A stretch of 64,000 bases of DNA from Sphingosinicella sp. LHD-64 (GCF_031157375.1 NZ_JAVIFV010000001.1:1345841-1409840), one strand, 5' to 3'; counted from the first letter of the stretch, positions 1 to 9,822 are shown. Notes: generated from the letters alone by a model not told the origin. Numbers and translations: made by a program.

Positions 1-588
1 ATCCGCGGCGGCAGGTTCGCCAAGGTGTGCGAAGGCTTGGTCCGGCTCATCGACTCCCGCCGCGCCCTCGGGCTGGAGCAGCCGGTGATCGGCCTTGCCG
101 TCACCGTGCTGCGCGACACGCTGGCGGCGGTCGACGGCATCTGTCGCCTTTATGACGCGCTCGGGCTCGACGGCGGCATCGTCGCCCAGCCGCTTCAGAC
201 CATGCCCGCCTACCGGCGCCATTATCGCGCGGGGATCGCCGCCCAGATGCTGCCGGCATCGCTGATGCCGCACTTTGCCGAGCTGCGCCGCACCCTCGCC
301 CGTCGCGCGCCGGTCCGGCGGACGGAGGACTTCTTCTATTTCTCGCTGTTCGCCGGCTTCGACGGCAGCTCTTGCCCGTGGCTGGAGCGCGGCGCCTATC
401 TTGCGCAGGACGGCCGTGTCACCGGCTGCTGCTTCATGAAGGACGACGCGCTCGGGCCGCTGACCGCGCCGGATGCCGTCGCGGCGCGGCGCGCGGCCTT
501 GCGCGCCGCGCTGAACGCCGGCGAGGTGCCGGACGCCTGCCGGGGCTGCTCCACGGCCGCCGCGGTGGCCGTCCGTCATCGCCCTTGA
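1..588 (+). CDS. Radical SAM/SPASM domain protein, C-terminal part (5' end outside window)
   Basis: The reading frame is open from base 1, so the gene begins upstream and only about 195 C-terminal residues are visible. The visible part carries a SPASM-like cysteine set: a CPWL motif near fragment residue 125, a CC pair at 143-144 and a CRGC motif at 180-183. In SPASM proteins such cysteines bind an auxiliary iron-sulfur cluster. The radical-forming CxxxCxxC motif would lie upstream. SPASM enzymes modify peptides or proteins, but the substrate cannot be read from this fragment. An M19-like dipeptidase and a TonB receptor follow within 1.5 kb, which may be a functional link or simple adjacency. 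Confidence 0.7.
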   Translation: MRGGRFAKVCEGLVRLIDSRRALGLEQPVIGLAVTVLRDTLAAVDGICRLYDALGLDGGIVAQPLQTMPAYRRHYRAGIAAQMLPASLMPHFAELRRTLARRAPVRRTEDFFYFSLFAGFDGSSCPWLERGAYLAQDGRVTGCCFMKDDALGPLTAPDAVAARRAALRAALNAGEVPDACRGCSTAAAVAVRHRP

Positions 589-639
589 GCCCCGGCCATT
601 CCCGTATTACCGTTCCAACACAGCAAGGGGGCAGACCAG

Positions 640-1764
640 ATGGACCGTCGCAGCTTTCTCCTCGCCGCCGGCGCCGCGGGCGCCACCCTCGCCTTTCCGG
701 TCGCGGCGCAGGACGCCCCGGCCCGGCCGCGCGGCGCCCGATCGATCTATGTCGACGCGCAGGGCGCGCCCGACGGATTCGACGAGCCGGAACCCGGCCG
801 CTACGTGCCGAACCAGCGGCTGATCGACGCGATGCGCGCGCGCCGCATCGACCTGATCAGCGCCACCGTCGCGCCGGTCGGCAATGGCGACCACCGCTTC
901 CGCGAATCGACCGAGGCGATCGCCAGCTGGGACCGGATCATCGCCGCCAACGCCAGCCTGCTGCACAAGATCGAAAGCGCGGCCGACATCCGGGCGGCCC
1001 ACAATGCCGGCAAGCTCGCCATCCTCTACAATTTCCAGGACACGGTCGCGCTCGAAGGCGATGCGTCGCGGGTCGATACCTTCGCGACGCTCGGCGTGAA
1101 GCAGATCCAGCTCACCTACAACAAGCGCAACCTGGCCGGCGACGGCTGCTTGGAGGGCGCCAATGCCGGCCTCTCCGATTTCGGCCGCGAGGTGATCGCC
1201 AGGATCAATACCGCCAAGGTGCTGCTCGATCTCAGCCATGCCGGGCAGCGCACCCAGGCTGAGGGCATCGCAGCGAGCAGCGCGCCGCCGGCGATCACCC
1301 ACAGCGGCTGCCGGGCGCTGGCCGATCTTCCCCGCAACACCCACGACGCCGAAATGCGCGCGCTCGCCGGGAAGGGCGGCGTGTTCGGCGTCTACCTGAT
1401 GCCCTTCCTGCGCACGAGCGGCCAGCCGGGCACCGAGGATCTGCTGAGGCATGTCGAGCATGCGGTGAACGTGTGCGGCGAAGACCATGTCGGGATCGGT
1501 ACCGACAACCCGTTCCTGGGCTATGAGATCAACGACGAGACGCGCGCGCAGCAGCGGCGTTTCTTCGAGGACCGGCAGCGCCGCGGCATCGCGGCCCCCG
1601 GTGAGGCGGCGGACGTGCTCAACCTGGTCGAAGGCTATAACAGCGCCGACCGGTACGACCGGATCGGCGCGGATCTTCGCCGCCGCGGCTGGAGCACGGC
1701 GCGGGTCGAGAAGGTGCTCGGCGGCAATTTCGTCCGGCTGTTCGGCGAAGTCTGGGGCGGCTAG
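640..1764 (+). CDS. Tat-exported M19-like membrane dipeptidase, divergent copy 1
   Basis: This 374-residue protein belongs to the renal dipeptidase (peptidase M19) family. It starts with a twin-arginine signal (DRRSFLLAAG), so it should be exported folded to the periplasm. The family core is clear: LDLSHAG and ITHSGCRALADLPRN supply the two conserved histidines, and VGIGTDN supplies the late aspartate. The usual N-terminal HxD metal motif is absent, and the position of the bridging glutamate holds Gln (NFQD). Activity on dipeptides is therefore uncertain. A GGGGG ribosome binding site lies 8 bases before the ATG. It is a paralogue of the gene at 58678-59826 and more distant from the one at 14934-16139. 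Confidence 0.85.
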   Translation: MDRRSFLLAAGAAGATLAFPVAAQDAPARPRGARSIYVDAQGAPDGFDEPEPGRYVPNQRLIDAMRARRIDLISATVAPVGNGDHRFRESTEAIASWDRIIAANASLLHKIESAADIRAAHNAGKLAILYNFQDTVALEGDASRVDTFATLGVKQIQLTYNKRNLAGDGCLEGANAGLSDFGREVIARINTAKVLLDLSHAGQRTQAEGIAASSAPPAITHSGCRALADLPRNTHDAEMRALAGKGGVFGVYLMPFLRTSGQPGTEDLLRHVEHAVNVCGEDHVGIGTDNPFLGYEINDETRAQQRRFFEDRQRRGIAAPGEAADVLNLVEGYNSADRYDRIGADLRRRGWSTARVEKVLGGNFVRLFGEVWGG

Positions 1765-1786
1765 TTAGCTCCCCCTTCTCGTTGGT

Positions 1787-1872
1787 CGTCATTGCGAGCG
1801 CTGCGAAGCAATCCAGTACGATCTTGGAAGACCCCACTGGATTGCTTCGTCGCTTCGCTCCTCGCAATGACG
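1787..1872. repeat. Palindromic intergenic repeat, CGTCATTGCGAG type
   Basis: Outer arms CGTCATTGCGAG and CTCGCAATGACG enclose an inner pair of GAAGCAATCCAGT and ACTGGATTGCTTC, giving a long imperfect hairpin between two converging genes. A second element with the same outer arms lies at 35900-35982. This is a dispersed REP-like element and could also slow converging transcription. Confidence 0.85.
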
Positions 1873-1912
1873 AGCAGTAGTCAAGGCGACGGTGCATCAG
1901 CCCACCGGGAGG

Positions 1913-3970
1913 TCAGAAGCTCACCTCCACGCCGGCCGTCACGCGCCGCGGGCGGATGATGTTGCCATTGTCCTGCGCATAGGTCGCGCCCGGCGCCAGC
2001 AGCACCGCATCGGTCGTGTCGAACAGGTTGGAGGCGGCCACGAACAGCCGCGCCGGGCCGGTCTGCCAGGCGATCTGGGCATTGGCGATCAGATAGGGAT
2101 CGGTGCGGCCCCGGGCGTTGTTGAACGCGTCGGAATAATAGGCGTCGGTGTAGCGCAGATCGAAGGACAGCTCGAGCGGCGCGACCGGCTGGGCGAACAG
2201 GCCGGCGTTCAGCGTGAAGGCCGGCGCGCGCGGCAGATCGTTCCCCTCGACGCCCGGCTCGGCATAGCGGTTGACCCTGGTCTTGAGGAGGCCCGCATTG
2301 GCGAAGAGCGTCAGGCCGTCCAGCGCACGAAAGCGGGTCTCGATCTCGGCGCCGTAGGTGGTCGCCCGTTCGGCATTGCGGATGACGTAGGAGAAGATCG
2401 CCGGATCGGGATTGATGTCGAAGGGCAGCTGCAGCCCGGCATAGTCGTTGAAAAAGACATTGGCGCGCAGGTTCAACCGGCCGCCGGCGAGCGACGCACG
2501 GACGAAGCCTTCGTAATTGGTCACCGTCTCCTTGTCGTAGGTATAGCTCGGGAACGGCGGCTCGAAGCTGAAGCCGGCGCCGCCGGCATTGTAGCCGCGT
2601 CCGACGGTGGCGCCGACCGTTACCCGGTCGCTCGCCTGCACGGCGACGGTGATGCGCGGCAGGAAGGCTTCGAAGGTGCGGTGGAAATCGATGACGAACG
2701 GGCCGGCGCCGCCGGTGCGGTCGCGCTCCTCGGATTCGTAGCGGGCGCCGAGAGTCACGTCGAGAATCGGCGTCGCGCGGACGCGCACCTCGCCGAACAC
2801 CGCGTTCGTCTCGGTGCTGTCGTCGAAGACGCCGTCGAACAGGTCGATCTCCTCGTCCTGGCTTGCGCGGTAGATCAGGCCAGCGATGAAGCCGGAGACC
2901 CTATCGTCGCCCGACCCGAAGCGCAGCCGTGGCTCGGCGGTATATTCGCGGCCGTCGATGAGCGCGTTGCCGCCGCCGAGCTGGGCGAAACGCTGGATGC
3001 GGAAGTCCGAGACGGTGCCGAGGAAGGCCAAGGTGAAGAGGTCGGAAATCCGCAATTCGGTGTCGGCGATCGCCACATTGGCACGGGTGCGGAAGCGCGG
3101 CATCGGCGGGAAGGAGGCGACATGGTCCTCGAACGGACGGACGAGGCCGGCATCCTGCGGCGCGAAAGAGTCGTTGTGCGAGACCGTGAGCAGCGCGCGC
3201 ACGTCCGGCGAGGGCGTGAACAGGAGCTTGCCGCGCAGGGTCAGGGAGCGCGAGAGTTCCGGGTCTTCGATCTCGCGCGTCTCGATCGACAAGCCGGTGC
3301 GGCGGGCGGTGAACAGCGCGAAGTCGATGAACGAGCGATCGGTGCGCCAGTCGGCGGCGACGCGGAAGGCGAGCATGTCCGGCACGATCGGGCCGCCGAC
3401 GGCGCCGGAGATCTGGCGGGTGCGTTGCTCGCCGATCAGCGCGCGCGCCCGGCCGCTCCAATCGAAGCCGGGATCCGCGGTCTTGACCGCGACCACCCCG
3501 CCGATCGCGTTGCGCCCCTGCAGCGTCGATTGCGGGCCGCGATAGACCTCGATTTGCTGGAGGTCCCAGAGCAGGCCGTCGATATAGATCGTCTCGTTGA
3601 AGCTCAGCGTCCGGTTGTCGACCTGGAAGTTCACGCGCGGCCGGGTGCCGCCGAAGAAGGCGTCGCCGCCGATCGCCGGGCCGGTGCCGTCGATGCCGCG
3701 GATCGCCGGCGCGGTGCTCGACGGCCGGGTGGTGACGAGGTTAGGGGTGCGGCCGATCACGTCGTCGGTGCTGTAGGCGCCACCGAGACGGTCGACGTCG
3801 GCCTGGGTCGCGACCGACACGCTGGCGGCGGTCTGCGCGAGGGTTCGGTCGGTCCGCTCTGCAGTGACGACGATCTCGTCGCCCGCGCCGTCGGCGATCA
3901 GGGCATGAGTAGGCGCTGCCAGGGCCGCCAGGCTCGCGCCGGCAAGCATCGTCGTTCGCAGAATCATCAT
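1913..3970 (-). CDS. TonB-dependent outer-membrane receptor
   Basis: The 685-residue protein has a signal peptide, a TonB box (DEIVVTAER near residue 31), a plug domain to about residue 165 and a long beta-barrel ending in Phe (GVEVSF), as expected for outer-membrane insertion. It imports a ligand across the outer membrane using energy from TonB-ExbBD. The ligand is not evident; the plug is of the general siderophore/vitamin receptor type. Two ATGs stand in tandem at 3970 and 3967; the AAGGGGGA ribosome binding site is better spaced for the second. The gene converges with the M19-like gene across the palindromic repeat. Confidence 0.88.
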   Translation of the reverse strand: MMILRTTMLAGASLAALAAPTHALIADGAGDEIVVTAERTDRTLAQTAASVSVATQADVDRLGGAYSTDDVIGRTPNLVTTRPSSTAPAIRGIDGTGPAIGGDAFFGGTRPRVNFQVDNRTLSFNETIYIDGLLWDLQQIEVYRGPQSTLQGRNAIGGVVAVKTADPGFDWSGRARALIGEQRTRQISGAVGGPIVPDMLAFRVAADWRTDRSFIDFALFTARRTGLSIETREIEDPELSRSLTLRGKLLFTPSPDVRALLTVSHNDSFAPQDAGLVRPFEDHVASFPPMPRFRTRANVAIADTELRISDLFTLAFLGTVSDFRIQRFAQLGGGNALIDGREYTAEPRLRFGSGDDRVSGFIAGLIYRASQDEEIDLFDGVFDDSTETNAVFGEVRVRATPILDVTLGARYESEERDRTGGAGPFVIDFHRTFEAFLPRITVAVQASDRVTVGATVGRGYNAGGAGFSFEPPFPSYTYDKETVTNYEGFVRASLAGGRLNLRANVFFNDYAGLQLPFDINPDPAIFSYVIRNAERATTYGAEIETRFRALDGLTLFANAGLLKTRVNRYAEPGVEGNDLPRAPAFTLNAGLFAQPVAPLELSFDLRYTDAYYSDAFNNARGRTDPYLIANAQIAWQTGPARLFVAASNLFDTTDAVLLAPGATYAQDNGNIIRPRRVTAGVEVSF

Positions 3971-4130
3971 TCCCCCTTTTCCGCTGGTTCTTGCTCAGGG
4001 GGCCTTATTGAGAATGAAATTCAGGTGCAACAGCTTTGGATCGGAGCCTGGGAAATGTCCGATATGCCGGTGCGCTCGCAAGATGCGAAGCCTGGCAGTT
4101 GTGCAAGCGGACACAAAGGTGGCCGCTGCC

Positions 4131-4163
4131 AAAGAAGAGGGCCGGAAGCGTCGCTCCCGGCCC
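4131..4163 (-). terminator. Rho-independent terminator after the large TonB receptor gene
   Basis: On the minus strand a GGGCCGG/CCGGCCC stem is followed by TCTTCTTT. It lies about 85 bases past the stop of the receptor gene that ends at 4247. The rest of the 275-base gap (3971-4246) shows no gene; it must hold the promoter of the downstream receptor. Confidence 0.7.
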
Positions 4164-4246
4164 AGGTAGATGATTTCTTCGGTCAGTTCCTGGACGGGCT
4201 AGGGAACCGCCCAGGAAAAAGACCGCATTTGAACGAACGCCGACCC

Positions 4247-7246
4247 CTAGAAGCGGAAGGCGGCCGAGATGAAGAAGTCGCGACCAAGCACGTCATAGGT
4301 GCCCGGCCAGGTGTTCCCCTGCTGGGCGTTGGCACCCATGATCGGCGGCTTCTTATCGAACAGGTTGTTCACGCCCGCGGTCATCGACAGATTGTCGTTG
4401 ACGTCGAACGAGAAGGCGAGATCGAAATAATCGAACGCCGGGATGCGCTCGGTCACGCGGACCGCGGCGGCGTCGTCGTCGACCGCGCTCACATGACGCC
4501 AGCGGAGGCTGGCGGTAAGCGGCCCGTCGATCCAGGTCAGGCGGGTCGCCCACTTCCAGACCGGGGTCGGCTCGCCGCAGGTCGAGCCGAACGCGCCGGC
4601 GCATACGTTGACCGTATCGAGACCGACGACCGGAATGAAGTCGCTGGTGTTCGTCCACGTGCCGAGGAAGCTGAACGCAAGGCGCGAACTGCCGGAGCCA
4701 AGCGCGCTGAAGCCCAGCGGCAGGCTGTAGTCGACGCCGAGGTCGATGCCGTCCGTGAGCAGCGCACCGAGGTTGGCATTGTTCGCCCGGACGACGAACT
4801 GGCCGCCGGAGATGACGCCGTTCAGCGGGTTGCGGATGATCGCCTGGCAGAGCGGATTGGCGGCATCCTGGATGGTGAGGTAGCACAGGTTCAGAATGTT
4901 GGCGACGCCGCCGGCCGCCGCCGCGATCGCATTGCGCACCTCGATGTCGAAATAGTCGATCGTGATGTTGAGCCGCGGAATGAACCTCGGCCGGATCACC
5001 GCACCGACCGTCCAGGTATCGGAGACTTCTTCCTGAAGGTTCGGGTTGCCGCCGAACGTTCCCTGGATCTGGGGATTCGGCTGCAGGGCGGTGGTGAACA
5101 CCGCTGACGCCGGCACGCCCGTGGCTTGGCACAAGGCCCGAATGGTCGCCGCATCGGATCGGCCGGCGTTGGCCGGCACGGCGCACGGATCGGTCGCCTG
5201 CGGGAAGCCGATCGACTGGCCACCGAACAGCTCGCCGACGTTCGGGGCGCGCACCGCACGCTGATATTGACCGCGGAAGGTGATGTCGCGGATCGGCGCC
5301 AGCTCGACACCGCCCGCATAGGTCCAAACGCCGCCGACATTGTCCAGCGAATAGTCGGAATAACGACCGGCGCCGCTGAGCTCCAGGCGATGGATGAAAT
5401 TGTCCTGGATGATCGGGACGCGAAGCTCGGCGAACACTTCCTTCACGTCATAGGATCCCAAGGTCGGGCTGCCGGCGTTGAAGCCGACCACGTCGCCCGA
5501 GGCCAGGGCCGTATCCGGGATGAACTGGCCGCGCATGCTGCGCCACTCGACACCGGCCGCGAACGCCACCGGATCGGTCGCGGTGCCGAAGGTGAAGAGC
5601 GGTCCGGAGATGCTCGCCTGAGCAACCTGGAGCGTCGAGATTTCGGTGTTCTGCGCGACGATGGTGATGTTCGCGATGCACTGCGAGCTGAGCTGCCCGA
5701 AGCCGAATACGTTGCAGGTGCCGTTCGCGACGTTGTTGTAGAAGGCCCGGCGCGAAATATTGCCTTCCTGGATGTTGGAGTTCCGGTTGCGCGCATACAG
5801 ATAGTAGACGTCGTAGGTCAGCGAGTCGGTGATGTTCCCGCGTGTACCAACCAGGGCCCGCCAGGAGTTGCGCTCGAAATCGGCGTTGCGCGAACCGACC
5901 TGGGTCACGCGCTGGTTGACCTCGATGCGAGCAAACCCGGGCTGAAGCGCCCCCACGTTGACCAGGCTGCCACCGGTGTTGAAGGTGAAGGCACCGAACG
6001 GCAAGGCGACACCGGCGGCCGCAGCGGCAGCATTGGCCGCCAACTGGTTGGTCGAAATCGTCGCGAGCGCGGTGCGGTCGGCCGGCGAGAGGAACGGCGC
6101 GACGGCGGCCAGGTTGACGTCGACCGTCTGCGTGATCGGCGTCGCCGCCAGCTCGTTGGCAACGGTGTTGTTGACGAAGGCGACCTCGGTATAGATGTTG
6201 ATGTCGTCGGTCACGGCATATTCGCCGTAGCCGCCCAGCATCCAGCGCTCCTGCGGAACCATTAGGTAGTTCTCAGGCGCGTAGTTCCACGCATCGACGT
6301 TGTTGACGTACGGCCGGCTGACCGCCGGGGTCGCAAAGAAAGCGCCGAGGCCCTGATAGTTGGTCCCTTCGGCGATCGGCCGACATCCGGCATTACGTGG
6401 AGGCTGCCCTGCGCCGCCGCAGCTCGCACCCGGGCCGACCGCAACCGTTCCCGGAACGGCGATACGGCCGAACGGCGTGTTGGCCGAGCCTGCCGGCACG
6501 AGCGTGCCAGCCGCCGCGCCCGTCCCTTCGCCAAGCGCGAAGAAGGACCAGTCGCGATCGGCCTGCATGATCTGGCCGCGATTGTAATATTCGCCGAACA
6601 CCGCGACGTGGCCGCGACCGTCGGCGAACTGGGTGCCCATCGCGATATAGGCGTTGTAACGACGGCCGTCGCCTTCCTCGGTGATGTTGTACTGCGCGCC
6701 GGCAATCAGACCGTCGAGATCCTGGCGCAGGCGGAAGTTGACGACGCCGGCGAGCGCGTCCGAGCCGTAGACCGCCGAGGCACCGCCGGTGACCACGTCG
6801 ACGCTGTCGATCAGGAACTGCGGGATCGTGTTGAGGTCGACCGTCTGGGTCGGCGAGAAGAACACCCAGCGCCGGCCGTTGACCAGCACCAGGGTGCGCT
6901 GCGAGCCGAGACCGCGCAGGTTCAGCGTCGCGAAACCGCCGCCCGGATTGTTCGAGAAGGAGGTCGTGCCCGGGATCACCTGCGGCAGGGTGTTGATCAC
7001 CTGCTCGACGTTGACCGCACCGGACAGCTGGAACTCCTCGCTGTTCACCACCGCCAGCGGGCTGGCGGACGTGAGGTCGCGCCGGGCGATGCGCGAACCG
7101 GTGATGACGATCGCCTCGCCGGTGTCAGACTCGCCAGTCGCAACGGTCGTCTGATTGTCCTGCGCCTGTGCGGGCGCGGCGACGACAAGCGCCGCCGTGC
7201 TGAGCAGGGCGGCGTGAAAAGCGCTCTTCGACGTAATCAAGGTCAT
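4247..7246 (-). CDS. Large TonB-dependent receptor
   Basis: The 999-residue protein has an Ala-rich signal peptide ending in AQA, a TonB box-like EAIVITGSRI, a plug with typical LRGLGSQRTLVLVNGRR and GGASAVYGSDALAGVVNF motifs, and a large barrel ending in AAFRF. It belongs to the roughly 1000-residue receptor group abundant in sphingomonads and related bacteria, which import peptides, sugars or other large ligands. The ATG at 7246 is chosen because AAGGGGG stands just upstream; the frame also opens at a TTG seven codons earlier, which would place the ribosome binding site inside the gene. A NarL-type regulator is encoded upstream on the same strand across a 276-base gap, which shows no other gene and probably holds the promoter. 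Confidence 0.88.
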   Translation of the reverse strand: MTLITSKSAFHAALLSTAALVVAAPAQAQDNQTTVATGESDTGEAIVITGSRIARRDLTSASPLAVVNSEEFQLSGAVNVEQVINTLPQVIPGTTSFSNNPGGGFATLNLRGLGSQRTLVLVNGRRWVFFSPTQTVDLNTIPQFLIDSVDVVTGGASAVYGSDALAGVVNFRLRQDLDGLIAGAQYNITEEGDGRRYNAYIAMGTQFADGRGHVAVFGEYYNRGQIMQADRDWSFFALGEGTGAAAGTLVPAGSANTPFGRIAVPGTVAVGPGASCGGAGQPPRNAGCRPIAEGTNYQGLGAFFATPAVSRPYVNNVDAWNYAPENYLMVPQERWMLGGYGEYAVTDDINIYTEVAFVNNTVANELAATPITQTVDVNLAAVAPFLSPADRTALATISTNQLAANAAAAAAGVALPFGAFTFNTGGSLVNVGALQPGFARIEVNQRVTQVGSRNADFERNSWRALVGTRGNITDSLTYDVYYLYARNRNSNIQEGNISRRAFYNNVANGTCNVFGFGQLSSQCIANITIVAQNTEISTLQVAQASISGPLFTFGTATDPVAFAAGVEWRSMRGQFIPDTALASGDVVGFNAGSPTLGSYDVKEVFAELRVPIIQDNFIHRLELSGAGRYSDYSLDNVGGVWTYAGGVELAPIRDITFRGQYQRAVRAPNVGELFGGQSIGFPQATDPCAVPANAGRSDAATIRALCQATGVPASAVFTTALQPNPQIQGTFGGNPNLQEEVSDTWTVGAVIRPRFIPRLNITIDYFDIEVRNAIAAAAGGVANILNLCYLTIQDAANPLCQAIIRNPLNGVISGGQFVVRANNANLGALLTDGIDLGVDYSLPLGFSALGSGSSRLAFSFLGTWTNTSDFIPVVGLDTVNVCAGAFGSTCGEPTPVWKWATRLTWIDGPLTASLRWRHVSAVDDDAAAVRVTERIPAFDYFDLAFSFDVNDNLSMTAGVNNLFDKKPPIMGANAQQGNTWPGTYDVLGRDFFISAAFRF

Positions 7247-7522
7247 TCTTACCCCCTTGGGTTGCAATAGGTCCCCACCCCCGCCGCTTTGCGGTCGGGA
7301 GCATCTGGCGGCCTTTTCTCGAATAGATTCTCGCGCCAGTTGGATGAGGCGGCGTAACAGGAAGCCCCAGGCTCCACGATTTGTCGAAGGTTATTGGGGG
7401 AGCTAACTTTGGACAGATTTCCCGCGATGGCGTCTTAGACAAGGAACTAGGCGCGCCATCCGCAAGCACACGAATATGTCGCTGGCGTTGCAGCGCTGCA
7501 ACAGATCATCAGGTGCTTCCGA

Positions 7523-8167
7523 TCAATCCTTGATAAGCCGATCGTTGTTCTCGCGGACCAGGATCGCGAGCTCGGTCCGATTGGTGACCTGGAGCTTCTC
7601 GTAAATACGGTTGAGATAGACTTTGATCGTTCCCTCGGTCAGCCCGAGTTGGGCAGCGATGTCGCGGTTGCGCAAGCCTTGCGCCACAAGTGCGACGATC
7701 GTGCCTTCTCGCGGGCTGAGCGTCGAGAAGCTGTTGGGCGTGGCCATGCTTTCACGCAATTTGAGATCCAGCGCCTGCTGAACGAGGCCCGGTTCAAGCC
7801 AGCGCCCGCCACGCGCCACCTCGTCCAGGCATGAGAGCAAATGGCTATGTGCATTTTCTTTCAGGACGATGCCTTCCACGCCAAGCTCGACCGCGTCGAG
7901 CAGCTTGCGATCGCTGAGATCGGCCGTCAGCAACACGACCGGTCTGCGGTCTCCTCTTTGGCGCAGTGCGCGCAGGACTTCGATGCCGCTCAGCTCGGGC
8001 ATGCGCTCGTCCAGAACCAGGATATCCGGCCTCTTCTCGTCGACGAGCTTGAGGGCGCTCGCGCCGTCGCGCGCACTGCCAACGATGTCGTACGGGGTGT
8101 CTTTGAGAACCGCCTCGACACCCGACAGGATGATGGGGTGGTCATCCGCGATGAGGATACGTGTCAT
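7523..8167 (-). CDS. NarL/FixJ-family response regulator
   Basis: The 214-residue protein has a receiver domain (residues 1-120; acidic pocket ADD at 7-9, phospho-acceptor Asp53 in VLDERMPELSG, switch Lys in VLKEN) and a LuxR-type helix-turn-helix at about 145-205 (LSPREGTIVALVAQGL). It binds DNA when phosphorylated. Its start overlaps the stop of the histidine kinase gene by four bases (ATGA), so the two are translationally coupled. A likely target is the TonB receptor gene downstream, but no binding site was identified. Confidence 0.92.
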   Translation of the reverse strand: MTRILIADDHPIILSGVEAVLKDTPYDIVGSARDGASALKLVDEKRPDILVLDERMPELSGIEVLRALRQRGDRRPVVLLTADLSDRKLLDAVELGVEGIVLKENAHSHLLSCLDEVARGGRWLEPGLVQQALDLKLRESMATPNSFSTLSPREGTIVALVAQGLRNRDIAAQLGLTEGTIKVYLNRIYEKLQVTNRTELAILVRENNDRLIKD

Positions 8168-9822
8168 GCCGCGCGACCGATCGGTAGGGAAATCGTGATC
8201 TGAGAACCCGCGGTGCTGGAGACGAGCGCCATATGCCCGCCAAGGGCGCGGACGCGCTCGCTGAGCGACCAGGGCGCCTTGCCGCCACGCTCGGTGGCGA
8301 AGTGACCATCTCCAGGGAAGCCCGAGCCGTCATCGGTCACGACGAGTTCCATTGCATCGTCATTGCTGTCCACCCGAATGGCGACATTGCTCGCTTTGCC
8401 ATGCCGGACCGCGTTCGCGACCGCCTCCCGAATCAGTTGATGGCAATCACGCTCGAGCAGCGCCGATGTCTCGAGACCCGGCGGGCAGTGATCGATGCTG
8501 CATGCGACATCCCATTGCCGCGACATACGTGCCGCAAGGTCGCGAAGACCCTGATGGAGATCGGCCGTGCAGTCAGGGCCGCGGCCACGCAGCTGCTCGA
8601 TGAGCGCTCGCAGGTCGCGCTGTTCGGCAACGAGATCTGTCTGGAGGATGCTGATTTCCTCGTCGATGTTTCCGCCCTTCAACACCGACCTCTTGACTCC
8701 TTCCAACCGGAATGTCGTGCCCGCCAACAGCTGAAGCACGCTGTCGTGCAGGTCGCGTGACAGCGACAGACGAACACGGACCGAAGCCGCCTCCTCAAGC
8801 AAGGCCATCGCGGAGGCGCGCTCGAACGCCGCCGAGATTTCCTCGCCGAGACTCTCACCTTGGGCGATGTCGTCCGAGCAGAGACCAGGTACGTCGAGCG
8901 CGAAGATCACGCCACCATAGCCGCTGGAGGCCACCGGTACCGCAAGGCCGCTGGTCAGGCGATAATGCTCGATGAATTTGCTCTCCAACGTGGTCGCCAG
9001 CGCCAGCAAATGTCTGCGACGCCCATCGCATCGAAGAATCCAGCCATGATCGACGTCGAACAGAAAGGCGTCGCCCTTCAACTTGCCGTCGACAAGTGGA
9101 CCGAAAACGTCGGGACCATGCCGCGCCTCGCCGAACCTCCCGTCTTCCAGGAAAACGACATCGGTTCCCGGTTCTTCATTGCTCCACCAGGCCAGGATCA
9201 CCCGCTTGGCGCCGGTATAGGCCGCAACGAATGCGGCGACTTCCCGGACTGGAGGGGCTGCGCTCGACGGATCGGAGAGCCTGCTCTGCTCGAACCGCGG
9301 CATACGGGGGCGCAACTGGTTGAGCCCGAACCAGATCAGGATGAATGACAGCACCACCAGGAAGATGCTGCGGAAGAAGAATCTCCGCGCACTGAAATCC
9401 GCTGCATCCCAGATGAGCCCTGCCGCGCTCGCCGCGAAGAACAGCACGATCAGCACTGCCGCGGTGACGGCGGTCTCGCGCCAGCCCCAGCGCAGCGCGG
9501 CCGACATGATGATGAAGACGAAGATCGGGAAGAACGGGTTGGCATAGCCTTCGGTCAGGAAGACCAGTGCCGCAAAAAGGGCCAGATCGACGATCAACGC
9601 AGGGAGCGCGAGCCGTGTCTCCAGCCGCCAGTCATTCCAGGTGACCAGGAGAAAGACGAATGCCGCGACGAGATAGCTCGCGAGCATCGGATAGCCGAAC
9701 TCGGGGTGACGGAGCGGCTGGCTGGGATCGAGCCAGATCCCGACCGGAAAGGCCGCAGCCAGCACGAGGCGGCTGAGCGAGATGACTCGCCCCGAGCGAT
9801 GCTGGAACGTCTGCTGGATCAT
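8164..9822 (-). CDS. Membrane sensor histidine kinase (HisKA_3 type)
   Basis: The 552-residue protein has five or six hydrophobic segments in residues 15-170, a GAF-like cytoplasmic region, then a HisKA_3 dimerisation domain with the phospho-accepting His359 in RDLHDSVLQ. A C-terminal ATPase domain shows REAVANAVRHG and TDDGSGFPGDG. This is the NarX/DesK class, which pairs with NarL-type regulators, here the overlapping next gene. The start at 9822 (GGGGGCGAC just upstream) is preferred to the ATG at 9891, which lacks a ribosome binding site and adds 23 non-membrane residues. The signal sensed is unknown. Confidence 0.87.
   Translation of the reverse strand: MIQQTFQHRSGRVISLSRLVLAAAFPVGIWLDPSQPLRHPEFGYPMLASYLVAAFVFLLVTWNDWRLETRLALPALIVDLALFAALVFLTEGYANPFFPIFVFIIMSAALRWGWRETAVTAAVLIVLFFAASAAGLIWDAADFSARRFFFRSIFLVVLSFILIWFGLNQLRPRMPRFEQSRLSDPSSAAPPVREVAAFVAAYTGAKRVILAWWSNEEPGTDVVFLEDGRFGEARHGPDVFGPLVDGKLKGDAFLFDVDHGWILRCDGRRRHLLALATTLESKFIEHYRLTSGLAVPVASSGYGGVIFALDVPGLCSDDIAQGESLGEEISAAFERASAMALLEEAASVRVRLSLSRDLHDSVLQLLAGTTFRLEGVKRSVLKGGNIDEEISILQTDLVAEQRDLRALIEQLRGRGPDCTADLHQGLRDLAARMSRQWDVACSIDHCPPGLETSALLERDCHQLIREAVANAVRHGKASNVAIRVDSNDDAMELVVTDDGSGFPGDGHFATERGGKAPWSLSERVRALGGHMALVSSTAGSQITISLPIGRAA

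Noticed and set aside
1892..5107. Long plus-strand open frame of over 1000 codons opposite the TonB receptors
   Set aside because: It is a composition shadow: Arg/Gly/Glu-rich low-complexity sequence without domains, spanning two real receptor genes on the other strand.
7125..7469. Minus-strand 114-codon frame overlapping the large receptor start
   Set aside because: It overlaps the receptor gene in another frame and has no domain; the gap reads as promoter DNA.
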